DNA from: a bacterium
Lineage (GTDB): Bacteria > Armatimonadota > JACIXR01
Length of the DNA: 42,353 nucleotides
NCBI GenBank assembly: GCA_014360465.1
Contig: JACIXQ010000013.1
Location: 376-42,728 of the forward strand
Direction of reading: 5' to 3'
Made by a program: the position numbers and the translations under genes. Below, one piece after another: positions 34,719-42,353 of this stretch. The notes under the pieces were generated by a model, which worked only from the letters and a program-made list of their open reading frames with translations, made no database searches and had not been told where the DNA came from. Each line of letters begins with the position of its first letter. Within the stretch, counting starts at the first letter, position 1.

Positions 34719-34779
34719 GTATCTCCTTTTACTCTGGGCTGTCTTCATATTCCTGCTCTACTTCTCCCACCTTTTCTGA
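34696..34779 (+). CDS. 27-residue single-pass membrane peptide overlapping the end of aroB
   Basis: TTG at 34696-34698 is preceded by AAGGGAGG at a spacing of about 7 bases, as good a ribosome binding site as any in the window. The frame encodes a short N-terminus (MKLAHWLEY), a Leu/Phe/Trp-rich hydrophobic helix (LLLLWAVFIFLLYFS) and stops at 34777-34779. It overlaps the last 23 bases of aroB in another frame and ends 3 bases before the convergent stop of the next gene. No family is recognised; reality depends on the RBS and on conservation. Confidence 0.45.
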   Translation: MKLAHWLEYLLLLWAVFIFLLYFSHLF

Positions 34780-34782
34780 GTG

Positions 34783-37700
34783 CTAACCACCAAGTAACCT
34801 CGCCTTCTGGGTATATTTAGGCTCGGAAGCAAGATATAAGAGGAGCTCGGCTGGCAAAGCGATTTTGAGGCGAAGCGATTGAGCTGAACCATCTATGGGG
34901 AGGCGATACTCTTTCTTATCAATCCTAATGCATAGCTTGTCCCTCTTCTTAATCTCATCCGATACGCTCAAAGCAATAGAAAGAGTTGCCTCCCCTTTCT
35001 CATTAACAAGCACAACGGGTGAGAAAATCTTCAAAGGCTGAGGGATAGTATAGGAAAATACCCATTCCTCGCTTCCACTCTCCCCCTTCAAATTCAATCT
35101 GTAAGAATGGTTTCCCACCTCAGCTGGGACCTTCACCATTGCCTCTTTTTCCTCAAATGGTGCCAATCTCAGCCTCAAGCTGTCCACACTGACCTCCTCA
35201 TCCCTATCGCTTCCATTATAGAGTTTCAGTTTCACCGAATCCTCACCATAGAGCATCGGTGGGAAGATACCTGTAAGGACTATTTTTGCGGTGGTAAGTT
35301 TACCGATGCCGAAGCGGGAAGGATTGTGAAACCAACCAAATGTAGGGGACCAGGACCAGTAATCAACCCCTTCACCTATAAGATTATGGTTTCTACAAAG
35401 GTTGAGGCGGAGGTTAGGAGTTTTTCCAAAGGGCAGAGCACTCCAGGATATCTCAATCTCGCAAAGCCATCTTCCTTGTTCAATATTCGTTGCCACTTTA
35501 ATATCGGGATTCCATTTGGTATCAAAAACTATCTCGTCAAAAATAGAACCGAGGGCATTCACTATTATATGGGCGTAGCGATTGGGCTCATCCGCAGAGG
35601 CGAGAAACACCTCTATACCCTCGCTCTGCCATACACCATCTGCATCCCTGGGCCACTTCTCCGCTTTTATCATTTGTGTATGAGGTTCCTTACAGATGAA
35701 CGCCAGATAAAGAGCCGTTTCATCATAGCCCATCATCGCCGTCGTAGCTATAGATGGGGGCATAGGTTTCCCTGTCTGGGAATTATAGAAGACACCTGCA
35801 ACACCAGCACCCTTCCATTCCTCCGAGGATATTTTTCCGTCTATTATGGGTTTCGTTTTAAGGAAGGGGATGGATAACACGGGAAGAGGGACTTCTCGCG
35901 ATATATCAGTCATCTCGGGTGGCAGTAAACGAATATTGAGGACGATATTTTTGGAGGAAGTAGTATGAGCAACATCTTTGCCCTGTAAGGCGAGAGCAAG
36001 CCGTTCTATTTCCTTCCCCAAGAGGTCACGGACCTCTTCTAAGTTCTTATTGCTGTATTTCCTCGCTCCAACCTCGTTTCCCCAGGGAACACTTTCCTCT
36101 ATCATCTTCAATGTATCCTCACCCTTATCAGCCAGTGCCTTAAGCTGTTTCGCCTCGGGACCCTTTTTCTTACTTGCAAGTTGACGCACCTTTTCCACCA
36201 TCTGCTTAAGCGTCCAGGCATAGCAGTAATCATTCACCCCTTCCCTAATAGCCTCCCATTGAATGGTAGGAATAAGCCCTATAAGGGAGGCACTATCATT
36301 GGGGCGAGCGAACCAGGGATAAACTATACACTGGTCCTTTGGTTCAACATTGTTAGCTTTCATTCCATCAAAGTCATTGAATGGGTCCTCGTGGGGACGC
36401 ACGAATGTCCAGGATACCTGAGCATCAGCCTTAGTCTTCCAGAAGAGCCAACCGGTCAAATATCTGTTGGGGAAAATTCTTCCTTCCTGCCCAAGATAGC
36501 ATCCTGAACCATACCAAAAGAATTTCTGCCGTCTTACATCGCACTGATGCCGCACCCATTTCGCTGTTTCGGGGTTATGTATTAGTCCCACGCTGAAGCA
36601 GGGAGCGGTCATCCATTGACCGGCAACCTCATATGTAGCCCGTTCGTAAAAGGTAACATATGTTTTGGCTCCTGCCTCGTGCCAGCAACGGTATTGCTGG
36701 AGAGCAGCAAGATTGTCCGGACCTGGCTCGTCCCAGCCATAGAAGAGCCAATCTATTTTGTGGGGCTTCAGCGTATCAACAACGCACTTAGCAACCTTTT
36801 TTACCGCTTCCTTCAACTCCTCAGGCCATTCCTTGTTGAGGTCCACCTGCAAGCCGAGAACTTGGGCACACTCTCCCTCAACCCAAGCACCTATCGTGTG
36901 CGGTCCCTTCAAACCAACCTTTAACATCAATTCGTTAAACTTCAATAATGGGGAAGGGTCGTATTGGACGATTCCTTCCTTCAGTCGGCTCAAATCGAGT
37001 TTGCCGAAAGGCAGTTCCGTGAAACCATCTATCCCATGCTCCTTGATGTCTCGCAAAATGGTGAGAACCTTTCCCTCGGAAGCCTGCCCCCACAACCAGA
37101 CATCCGGGTAGAGTAGCCAACGCTTATCCTCCGGTTTTGAAAGTTTAAAAGGATAGACCTTAACGGTCAGAGGTAATTCAAACACCTGTTTGCCTTTCGC
37201 ACGAATCCCGAGCATAAATTTATAATCCCTTGCTGGGCAGTTCTCGGGCGCTCTGATGGTAAGCCAGAAAATCCGACTTTCTCCTTGCGGTATATCAAGT
37301 GGACTACGCTTTAAAGTCCCTCCTTCAGCGGGAAGGAGGACGAAACCGTTGCTCATCGGTAGGAGAAGCTCCGGAGTTATGTAATAGGTTCGTCCCCGCC
37401 AATCGGTCCTCTGTGCCCAAAAATGGACATAACGAACCTCAACGGTTGGCGATACACCTTTCACCGTTGGTTTGACCTCAATGGAGATAGATGATAAGGG
37501 TTCAAGCGCGTAAATCGCAAACCAGAGAGAACTTATTTCTCCTTTAGCAACAGAAGCTTTTAATGACTTAAGCCTTTCCTCTGAGGTAGGTCGGCTCCAG
37601 GGTTTGATATCAAAGGGCTCGGGACGAGTGAAAGGGATAAACCCTGCTGATTCCTCATCCCTTGTTGGAGCGGGAATCTGCCATTCCTCAAGCTGGCGAG

Positions 37701-37842
37701 GTGCCTCCTGGAAAGGTGGTCCCGGATCCACATTTTTGTAAATCGTCCCATAAATCTCTACTGGACCCGTTACCTCTTCACCAGATAAGCGGGTCAACCC
37801 CAGGAACAGGATTATTCCAAGACTGATTAGCTTGAACTTCAT
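34783..37842 (-). CDS. large secreted DUF4091-type protein with carbohydrate-binding domain
   Basis: 1019 residues with a signal peptide (1-21). A beta-rich N-terminal region (about 60-235) is followed by a TIM-barrel-like part (about 240-590) containing WLFYGWDEPG and ending with the DUF4091 signature WEAIREGVNDYCYAWTL; then a helical segment, a CBM9-like beta-sandwich (about 685-885; IDGKISSEEWKG, LAFICKEP, EGIEVFLAS, WSALPFG) and C-terminal Ig-like material. The D-E pair in the barrel could be catalytic. CBM9 domains bind glycan ends, so a secreted glycoside hydrolase is likely, with unknown substrate. RBS GGGAGG 8 bases before the ATG; 14 bases after the 797-residue gene, so one operon. 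Confidence 0.82.
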   Translation of the reverse strand: MKFKLISLGIILFLGLTRLSGEEVTGPVEIYGTIYKNVDPGPPFQEAPRQLEEWQIPAPTRDEESAGFIPFTRPEPFDIKPWSRPTSEERLKSLKASVAKGEISSLWFAIYALEPLSSISIEVKPTVKGVSPTVEVRYVHFWAQRTDWRGRTYYITPELLLPMSNGFVLLPAEGGTLKRSPLDIPQGESRIFWLTIRAPENCPARDYKFMLGIRAKGKQVFELPLTVKVYPFKLSKPEDKRWLLYPDVWLWGQASEGKVLTILRDIKEHGIDGFTELPFGKLDLSRLKEGIVQYDPSPLLKFNELMLKVGLKGPHTIGAWVEGECAQVLGLQVDLNKEWPEELKEAVKKVAKCVVDTLKPHKIDWLFYGWDEPGPDNLAALQQYRCWHEAGAKTYVTFYERATYEVAGQWMTAPCFSVGLIHNPETAKWVRHQCDVRRQKFFWYGSGCYLGQEGRIFPNRYLTGWLFWKTKADAQVSWTFVRPHEDPFNDFDGMKANNVEPKDQCIVYPWFARPNDSASLIGLIPTIQWEAIREGVNDYCYAWTLKQMVEKVRQLASKKKGPEAKQLKALADKGEDTLKMIEESVPWGNEVGARKYSNKNLEEVRDLLGKEIERLALALQGKDVAHTTSSKNIVLNIRLLPPEMTDISREVPLPVLSIPFLKTKPIIDGKISSEEWKGAGVAGVFYNSQTGKPMPPSIATTAMMGYDETALYLAFICKEPHTQMIKAEKWPRDADGVWQSEGIEVFLASADEPNRYAHIIVNALGSIFDEIVFDTKWNPDIKVATNIEQGRWLCEIEISWSALPFGKTPNLRLNLCRNHNLIGEGVDYWSWSPTFGWFHNPSRFGIGKLTTAKIVLTGIFPPMLYGEDSVKLKLYNGSDRDEEVSVDSLRLRLAPFEEKEAMVKVPAEVGNHSYRLNLKGESGSEEWVFSYTIPQPLKIFSPVVLVNEKGEATLSIALSVSDEIKKRDKLCIRIDKKEYRLPIDGSAQSLRLKIALPAELLLYLASEPKYTQKARLLGG

Positions 37843-37856
37843 TTCTAATCCCTCCC

Positions 37857-40250
37857 TTATTCATATTTTATCGCTATTTTTGTCTTTTCAACAGGCTGGT
37901 TAAGAGAGAAATCGCAGTATAAGCTTTGCTCCACTTTACTTCCGCTGAAGGGGATTACTCTTCCATCTACCCGCACTTCCCTAACTTTTCTTCCTGCTGG
38001 CATTAGTATGTGGAAGTGTGGCAAGGTTCCACTTGAGAAGAGCTCTATCTCCAGGCTTTTTCTTTCTTCATTATGGGAAAATATGTAACCCACATATGCC
38101 GAAGATGGACCATAGCGCGCAACCACCTTGACCTTTTTCTCGCCCGTTATCACCCAGCGTGGCGCGACAACCACTTCCTTAAGAAGCTTCCCCTCGTCCC
38201 TTATGCCCGCCAATCCCTCAATTATTGCCGATATAACCGCTGCAGCGGACCAGCCTTTTGGTCCACCACCCTGGTCCTTACCATCAGGGGTGTAAAGAAA
38301 ACCAATCTCTCCGTCCGCTTTAACTTTCTCCATCAACCTTCTCAGGATATCTAATCCATATAACTCCTCCCCGTGCCAGAAAGCGGCTTTAGCCAACTCG
38401 CCAGCCACGAATCCAGCCACTCCCCCATTGATGTATGTGCCCGGCTTCATCCACTCGTGGGCTTTGAAAACGGGATAAGGAAGATGAATGCTGAACCATT
38501 CGGCGAAGTATTCCTCTTTTGTCAATTCTCTTCTTCTTTTGTATTCCCTTATTATGCTAACAGCCTGATTATGGTCGGGCAGTCCACGGTTTATGTCGTA
38601 GGTATTGCTCAGGCTGAGGATTTCATCCTCCCTAACTCCGGGAGCACCGGGATGGTTTAGATGAATCTGATGCGTATAGAATTTACCATTCCAACATACT
38701 TTATTCGTCTGCTCCTTGAAATGCTTTGCTATGGCTTCCCATCTTTCTGCCTCCCTTTCCTCGCCAAGTGCCCTGCACATCCTTGAAAGAAGTTGAGAAG
38801 CGTAGAACATACCGCTATTATCCCCATGCATTATGCTCATCGGCATCCCCTCTTCTATCCGCCTGTTGTCGCTGGGAAACCCGTAAGTGAAATCCCAGGT
38901 ATCTATGCTGAAAGTTCGTTTGACCAGTTTGTGCTCCTCGTCCCATCTCTTTGGGTCGCTCATACAGTATTCCATACCCTTTATTAGCTTTGGAAGAGCC
39001 GACCTTAACCAATCATCATCACCTGTTGCCTGCCACGCTTGGTATACCCCTTCGACCATAAGGTATTCTATGTCAGCCTCCATCTCCAGTCTGACATAAG
39101 CCAAATTATTTTCCTCGTCGATTATCCTGTGCTTTTTGTCAACAAAAGTTGTATGAGGGTCATTGGGAGCGACTATCATCTCGTAGAAGAAACCCTCTGG
39201 ATGCTGGATTTTTAAAAAATGGTCAAGCGCTGAGCGTAAGTCCTCCTCCCACCATTTGTAGCCCTTCATCTCGTGAATATGGTCCCTCAGCCAGGTTGGG
39301 TTCATAGCCACGGGTTTGCCATTTATGTTGAAAACGAACCTGTCCCTTTTAACCGTTTCCCTCAAATTGGAGTAGAAGTCCTCCCAAAGACCGCTCGTTG
39401 TTTCAATCATAGTTTCGGCATCAACTTCATAATCCACATTTATCACCTTCCCTTTCCTATCTTCTATCCTAAGTTTGTGAGTTCCTAAAGCTCCCGTAGC
39501 CAGGACATCAAGCCTACTTTTTCCAGCACGCAACTTTGAAGTATGATAGATTTTTCCCTTACTATCCAATAAGCTTAACCGAAGGGGTTCCTTTCCGCTG
39601 TAAGAGATTTCAATATCCAATGGCTCAAGTATCCTTACAAAAAGAGGCGTTTTTATCCTGAGTTCTCCATCGCCGATTTCAAATCTTCTCTCCCTTTCCA
39701 ATTCAACCAAAGAGAATCTCCTGAAGGCGCTTTTACCATCACCTACCCGCAATCCCACCCCATTCCCGACCAATTTCACTCCCCTAATATGAAGCGCCTT
39801 TTTGCCATTTACAAAAGCGAGAATTTCATTTCCACTTTTAATAACTTTCAATCTATACCATTTTCCCATATCAACTTTAAAAGGGAGGGTTTTGACAAGG
39901 GGAAGAGAAAGGTAAGGATAACCGATAGATATGGCACGGAGTGAATTTGAGGGTTGGTCAAGATATATCTGGAAGAACTTATGGGCGCTCTCATCAACCC
40001 CTATAATGATACAGGCTTCCGCGTTCTCCCTTTTCTCCTGAATCTGGACTTCCACCTCCAAAACAAAATCCGAAAACACATTCCCTTTCCATAAAACAAC
40101 AGCATTGGAGAGCACTAACTCCTCATTCACAAAATCCACATTCCCCGTGACAGCTTCCCAGCTCTCGTTGCCATGAGTGAAACCAAGAAATAGGGACATT
40201 CCAATCAAAAAGAATAGAGACCTTCTATAATGCGAAAACGCTATTTTCAT
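37857..40250 (-). CDS. secreted six-hairpin glycosidase-like protein with DUF1080/LamG-like N-terminus
   Basis: 797 residues with a signal peptide (about 1-27). Residues 30-190 look like a DUF1080/LamG-type beta-sandwich (FSDFVLEVEVQIQ; GKWYRLKVIKSGNEILAFVNGK). Linker beta-domain to about 285, then an (alpha/alpha)6 barrel (about 295-690) with TWLRDHIHEMKGYKWWEEDLRSAL, SIDTWDFTYG, MHGDNSGMFYASQLL and INGGVAGFVAGELAKAAFWHG, and a final beta-sandwich. The barrel resembles GH63/GH78/trehalase-like families; catalytic acids are probably in the RDH or DTWD segments. Substrate unknown. It starts the two-gene operon with the DUF4091 protein. AAAGGGAG lies about 15 bases before the ATG, a long spacing. 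Confidence 0.82.
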   Translation of the reverse strand: MKIAFSHYRRSLFFLIGMSLFLGFTHGNESWEAVTGNVDFVNEELVLSNAVVLWKGNVFSDFVLEVEVQIQEKRENAEACIIIGVDESAHKFFQIYLDQPSNSLRAISIGYPYLSLPLVKTLPFKVDMGKWYRLKVIKSGNEILAFVNGKKALHIRGVKLVGNGVGLRVGDGKSAFRRFSLVELERERRFEIGDGELRIKTPLFVRILEPLDIEISYSGKEPLRLSLLDSKGKIYHTSKLRAGKSRLDVLATGALGTHKLRIEDRKGKVINVDYEVDAETMIETTSGLWEDFYSNLRETVKRDRFVFNINGKPVAMNPTWLRDHIHEMKGYKWWEEDLRSALDHFLKIQHPEGFFYEMIVAPNDPHTTFVDKKHRIIDEENNLAYVRLEMEADIEYLMVEGVYQAWQATGDDDWLRSALPKLIKGMEYCMSDPKRWDEEHKLVKRTFSIDTWDFTYGFPSDNRRIEEGMPMSIMHGDNSGMFYASQLLSRMCRALGEEREAERWEAIAKHFKEQTNKVCWNGKFYTHQIHLNHPGAPGVREDEILSLSNTYDINRGLPDHNQAVSIIREYKRRRELTKEEYFAEWFSIHLPYPVFKAHEWMKPGTYINGGVAGFVAGELAKAAFWHGEELYGLDILRRLMEKVKADGEIGFLYTPDGKDQGGGPKGWSAAAVISAIIEGLAGIRDEGKLLKEVVVAPRWVITGEKKVKVVARYGPSSAYVGYIFSHNEERKSLEIELFSSGTLPHFHILMPAGRKVREVRVDGRVIPFSGSKVEQSLYCDFSLNQPVEKTKIAIKYE

Positions 40251-40308
40251 TTTCTTAATTATACTCCCTTTACTTCCCTGAATGAATTTTTTCTAAAAAA
40301 ATAGGAAG

Positions 40309-40500
40309 TCAAAAAGGCAAAAAATCTTTTATTGCCTCCTCCACTTTGAGATGTGATACCGCACGATGGAGTGGGAAAAGCAAAAGATATCCCCTTGCTG
40401 GTCGTAGCCCAAAGGAGACAAATCTCTTACTTCCCTTTTCATACAAAGCTACCACGGACACCTTGTCATCATCATAACTTCCTCGTCCCCTAACCAACAA
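40309..40500 (-). CDS. hypothetical small protein, doubtful or partial
   Basis: 63 residues from a TTG; the frame stays open upstream to 40566 (after a TAA at 40567-40569), adding a hydrophobic stretch (LNLIPFYFQQLVWVPLLV) without a usable start codon or ribosome binding site. The sequence (RGSYDDDKVSVVALYEKG...) looks protein-like, with balanced charges. It lies in the decay zone, so it may be the C-terminal remnant of a gene. No family recognised. Confidence 0.35.
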   Translation of the reverse strand: MLVRGRGSYDDDKVSVVALYEKGSKRFVSFGLRPARGYLLLFPLHRAVSHLKVEEAIKDFLPF

Positions 40501-40596
40501 AGGAACCCAAACCAGTTGTTGAAAGTAAAAAGGTATAAGGTTAAGCGAGGAACTTAAACAGAGGCATTACACAGACAGTGGAAATCCAATACTTAC

Positions 40597-40863
40597 CTAA
40601 TAGGGATTATATATTGTGATAAAAGGAGTGGAATGGATGAATATTGCCCAAAAGCCTTGTAGATATGAGTCCTTGACCTCAAGTGTAATATGCCAGATAT
40701 TCGTCTTTCGTGCTTTTATAATCAAATCATCACCGTCAAAATAGTGGTCAATGGTTGCTCCGCCTGCGGTATTGGAGAATTGTTTCCCCCGTGGTCATAG
40801 GGTGTTAGTTCTTTCCATACTCCGGCTACTTTTCTACATCTTACCCGAAACTTGAAAAACCTC
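40597..40863 (-). pseudogene. unnamed gene remnant broken by a frameshift in a G5 run
   Basis: Minus strand: one frame from after a TAG near 40864 reads FFKFRVRCRKVAGVWKEL then TPYDHGG; past the G5 run at 40786-40790 the continuing sequence is in another frame, KQFSNTAGGATIDHYFDGDD and on through LIIKARKTNIWHITLEVKD to a TAG at 40597-40599. Adding one G joins them into a continuous stretch of about 85 residues. The front overlaps the end of the RDD gene in a different frame. No family recognised; position downstream of an RHS gene would also suit an immunity protein, which is only a guess. Confidence 0.5.
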
Positions 40864-41392
40864 TATTGGCAAAACAGCTGTAGAAGCTATCTTATCGTGC
40901 CAACCTTGTCCCCTCTTATCAATTAATATCCAAAGAAATCCAAGACCGAGAACCAAAGCCGAAAACAAACATCCTATATAGCGAAGCAAGGAACGCTGAA
41001 AGCTTAAAGGCTTCCCTTCGATACTCACTACACGAAGTCCAGATAGAAATTGTCCCCAGGTAGCTCCCCACTTGTACCAGGAGACAGTATAATAACTCGC
41101 AGCGACAATTATGCCTAATGGTGTTAAAAAATCCTCCAATAAATCCAACTCCGCAAATTCCTACTATCCATTTATACCAAGCAAGAGAAGGTTGATCAAG
41201 CAAAGAAGGCAAGGGAAAAGGATTGAAGAGGAAATGTATGATAACAGAATCTTTGAAAAACTTATATGGCATCTCCCACAACGCTGCTACAACTAAATTT
41301 ATTCCCCACAGGCCGAAACAATCCCAAAAATAAGCTTTGCAACGCTTGAAAAATGTCTTTTTCTTTTGAAGTTTAATTGTTGATAACATCAC
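40834..41392 (-). pseudogene. RDD-family membrane protein, frameshifted
   Basis: RDD proteins are small membrane proteins with three or so helices, of poorly known role. The N-terminal half (KRCKAYFWDCFGLWGINLVV, then FLFNPFPLPSLL and WIVGICGVGFIGG) is in one frame from 41392, and the C-terminal half (LTPLGIIVAASYYTVSWYKW, GATWGQFLSGLRVVSIEGKP, SLLRYIGCLFSAL, WHDKIASTAVL) is in another, ending at 40834. The frames meet at a run of six T (A6 at 41126-41131 on the plus strand); five T would restore GGFLTPLGIIV. The gene could be broken, phase-variable, or misread in sequencing. Restored length is about 186 residues. Confidence 0.7.
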
Positions 41393-41457
41393 AAATTCTC
41401 ACCTATTGTTTTATCTCACCATAAAGTTTATCGCAAGACATAAAATCATATAGGGCT

Positions 41458-42219
41458 TCAACAATCCCTATCGGGGCAGATACCGCGAAAGCTTGTAATA
41501 GGGCCTGGTTCCCCCATGCATCTTAAGTCTTTGTAAGCTTCCTTCAGTTCCAGACAGGCACACTCTAAAAATTCAGGTCTCCAATGAAGGTGCCGATCTA
41601 CAGGAAAGCCACAATCGGAAACAAGAAAACCTATAACCATCCCATAACCACCCATTGCTACAAAAGGAAAACCCCACAACTTCTGCCAGCTACTTGTGCC
41701 TTCAGGGTCAACCATATTCTGCGGATTATTTTGGCAATAAGGATATAAATCCAAAATACTGGACCTCCCTCGGAACCTCACTGGGTCCCTCACAACAAAC
41801 CTTCCAACAACTGCATTATACCATCTCTGCGTCAACAATTACATTCCAGCGTCTCCATCTGCGTAGTAGCCTAATTCTCCAACATAGAGGAAGGGATTTG
41901 CGATTGTTCCAGAGGATTGGAGAATATTGCCCATTGAATAATAGGTATAGTTGGCGTAGGTTATCAAAGTTCCATTTGATAGGTTCTTCCTGATGAGCCT
42001 TGAATTGGCATCGTATTGGAATGTCGTCATTTCGCCATAGGGATTGACGATAGATACCAGACGCCTCAGGGCGTCATAAGAATAAGTTGTCTGACCGCCA
42101 AAATAGTCGGTCATCTGCACTCGCCTTCCTGCGCTATCATAAGTATAGGATATGTATCTCCTATTTGTCAATAACTCGCTCTTCCTCAAAAATAATTTAC
42201 TCGAAAAGGGGTAGTTTCC
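41458..42219 (-). pseudogene. RHS/YD-repeat protein fragment, 5'-truncated and with an internal stop
   Basis: Minus strand, one frame. Three YD repeats (SYTYDSAGRRVQMTDYFGGQ, YSYDALRRLVSIVNPYGEM, FQYDANSRLIRKNL) are followed by the RHS core end (GYYADGDAGM, TAA, LLTQRWYNAVVGRFVVRDP, YPYCQNNPQNMVDPEG) and a variable C-terminal tail of about 70 residues with six cysteines. The TAA at 41839-41841 stands where related proteins have Tyr (DAG-x-Y-x-L), so one base change split the gene. The frame begins after a TGA at 42220-42222 with no start, so the long N-terminal part is missing. RHS proteins are large surface or secreted proteins whose tails are often toxins. Confidence 0.8.
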
Positions 42220-42237
42220 TCAATAATGATGATGACA

Positions 42238-42311
42238 AGAGGCAATCATCCCCTACAATTTATTCCTATAACAAACCTTCTAAAAGGAGGTGTAAGAAGA
42301 TGATTGCCTCT
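42238..42311. repeat. 13-bp inverted repeat around a ribosome binding site
   Basis: AGAGGCAATCATC at 42238-42250 is perfectly complementary to 42299-42311. The right arm contains the ATG and next codons of the plus-strand ORF at 42300, and the loop holds its AAAAGGAGG. It could be a hairpin that hides the start codon, or subterminal/terminal repeats of a mobile element whose left end lies in the RHS gene. Confidence 0.6.
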
Positions 42312-42353
42312 ATTCCGAAAGAAGTATACTCCCTTGAGGGCAAACGTGCAATA
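42300..42353 (+). CDS. start of an unknown gene, cut by the window end
   Basis: ATG at 42300-42302 behind AAAAGGAGG (8-9 bases upstream). Eighteen codons are present (MIASIPKEVYSLEGKRAI) and the frame is still open. Too short to assign. Position next to a truncated RHS gene and an inverted repeat makes a transposase plausible, but nothing in the residues proves it. Confidence 0.5.
   Translation, partial: MIASIPKEVYSLEGKRAI

Noticed and set aside
40834-41148. 104-residue C-terminal RDD frame as an intact gene
   Set aside because: It starts in mid-domain at a TTG without RBS, and the missing half is found upstream in another frame.
1-42353. CRISPR arrays, rRNA genes, prophage structural genes
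   Set aside because: No regularly spaced direct repeats, no rRNA signature and no phage-type gene block were seen.

Overview
The window reads as a chromosomal segment of a diderm (outer-membrane) bacterium of a deep-branching, probably thermophilic lineage. The basis is a TonB-dependent receptor, a type IV pilus motor cluster, a ferredoxin whose cysteine layout is that of the Thermotoga type, Lys/Glu/Ile/Arg-rich proteins and heavy AGA/AGG arginine use. Very large secreted proteins of the DUF4091 and six-hairpin-glycosidase kinds, a corrinoid protein with its reductive activator, and a UroD-type methyltransferase suggest Armatimonadota/Fervidibacterota-like relatives, but the phylum is my inference and is not shown by the sequence.

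Layout. (1) 1-5898: a TonB-dependent receptor (minus) divergent from a huge secreted putative polysaccharide-degrading protein (plus). (2) 5895-9551: rpsO, pnp and an M16 peptidase in one plus-strand unit. (3) 9675-10201: a ferredoxin gene converging on what looks like an independent minus-strand small-RNA gene with its own promoter and terminator, next to the pilD terminator. (4) 22735-10206, all minus: a UroD-like methyltransferase, thrS, infC-rpmI-rplT-pheS, mltG, yqeG, aroE, then pilB-pilT-pilC-pilD. (5) tRNA-Val(GAC) with its own promoter at 22807-22921. (6) 31455-22930, minus: TPR protein, RACo-like corrinoid activator, corrinoid protein, divergent acetate-kinase homologue, purA, uppP, APC permease, small membrane protein and membrane-anchored Usp protein, apparently driven by a promoter overlapped by a perfect palindrome. 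(7) 31749-34779, plus: aroC-aroK-aroB and an overlapping 27-residue membrane peptide. (8) 40250-34783, minus: two large secreted proteins (DUF1080/six-hairpin type and DUF4091 type) in one operon. (9) 40300-42353: a decayed accessory zone with an RDD-family gene, an unnamed gene and an RHS-repeat gene, each broken by one lesion, next to the start of a plus-strand gene behind an inverted repeat (possible mobile element).

The conserved parts cover translation, shikimate synthesis (aroE, aroC, aroK, aroB), cell-wall functions (mltG, uppP) and surface motility (pil). The accessory parts suggest polysaccharide use (TonB receptor plus three big secreted proteins) and corrinoid-dependent one-carbon chemistry.

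The observations most worth checking are the small-RNA gene at 9864-10047 with three interleaved complementary segments, the palindromic operator before the corrinoid operon, the acetate-kinase homologue with altered active-site positions, the probable AUA start of infC, the 27-residue ORF at the end of aroB, and the RHS/RDD decay zone.
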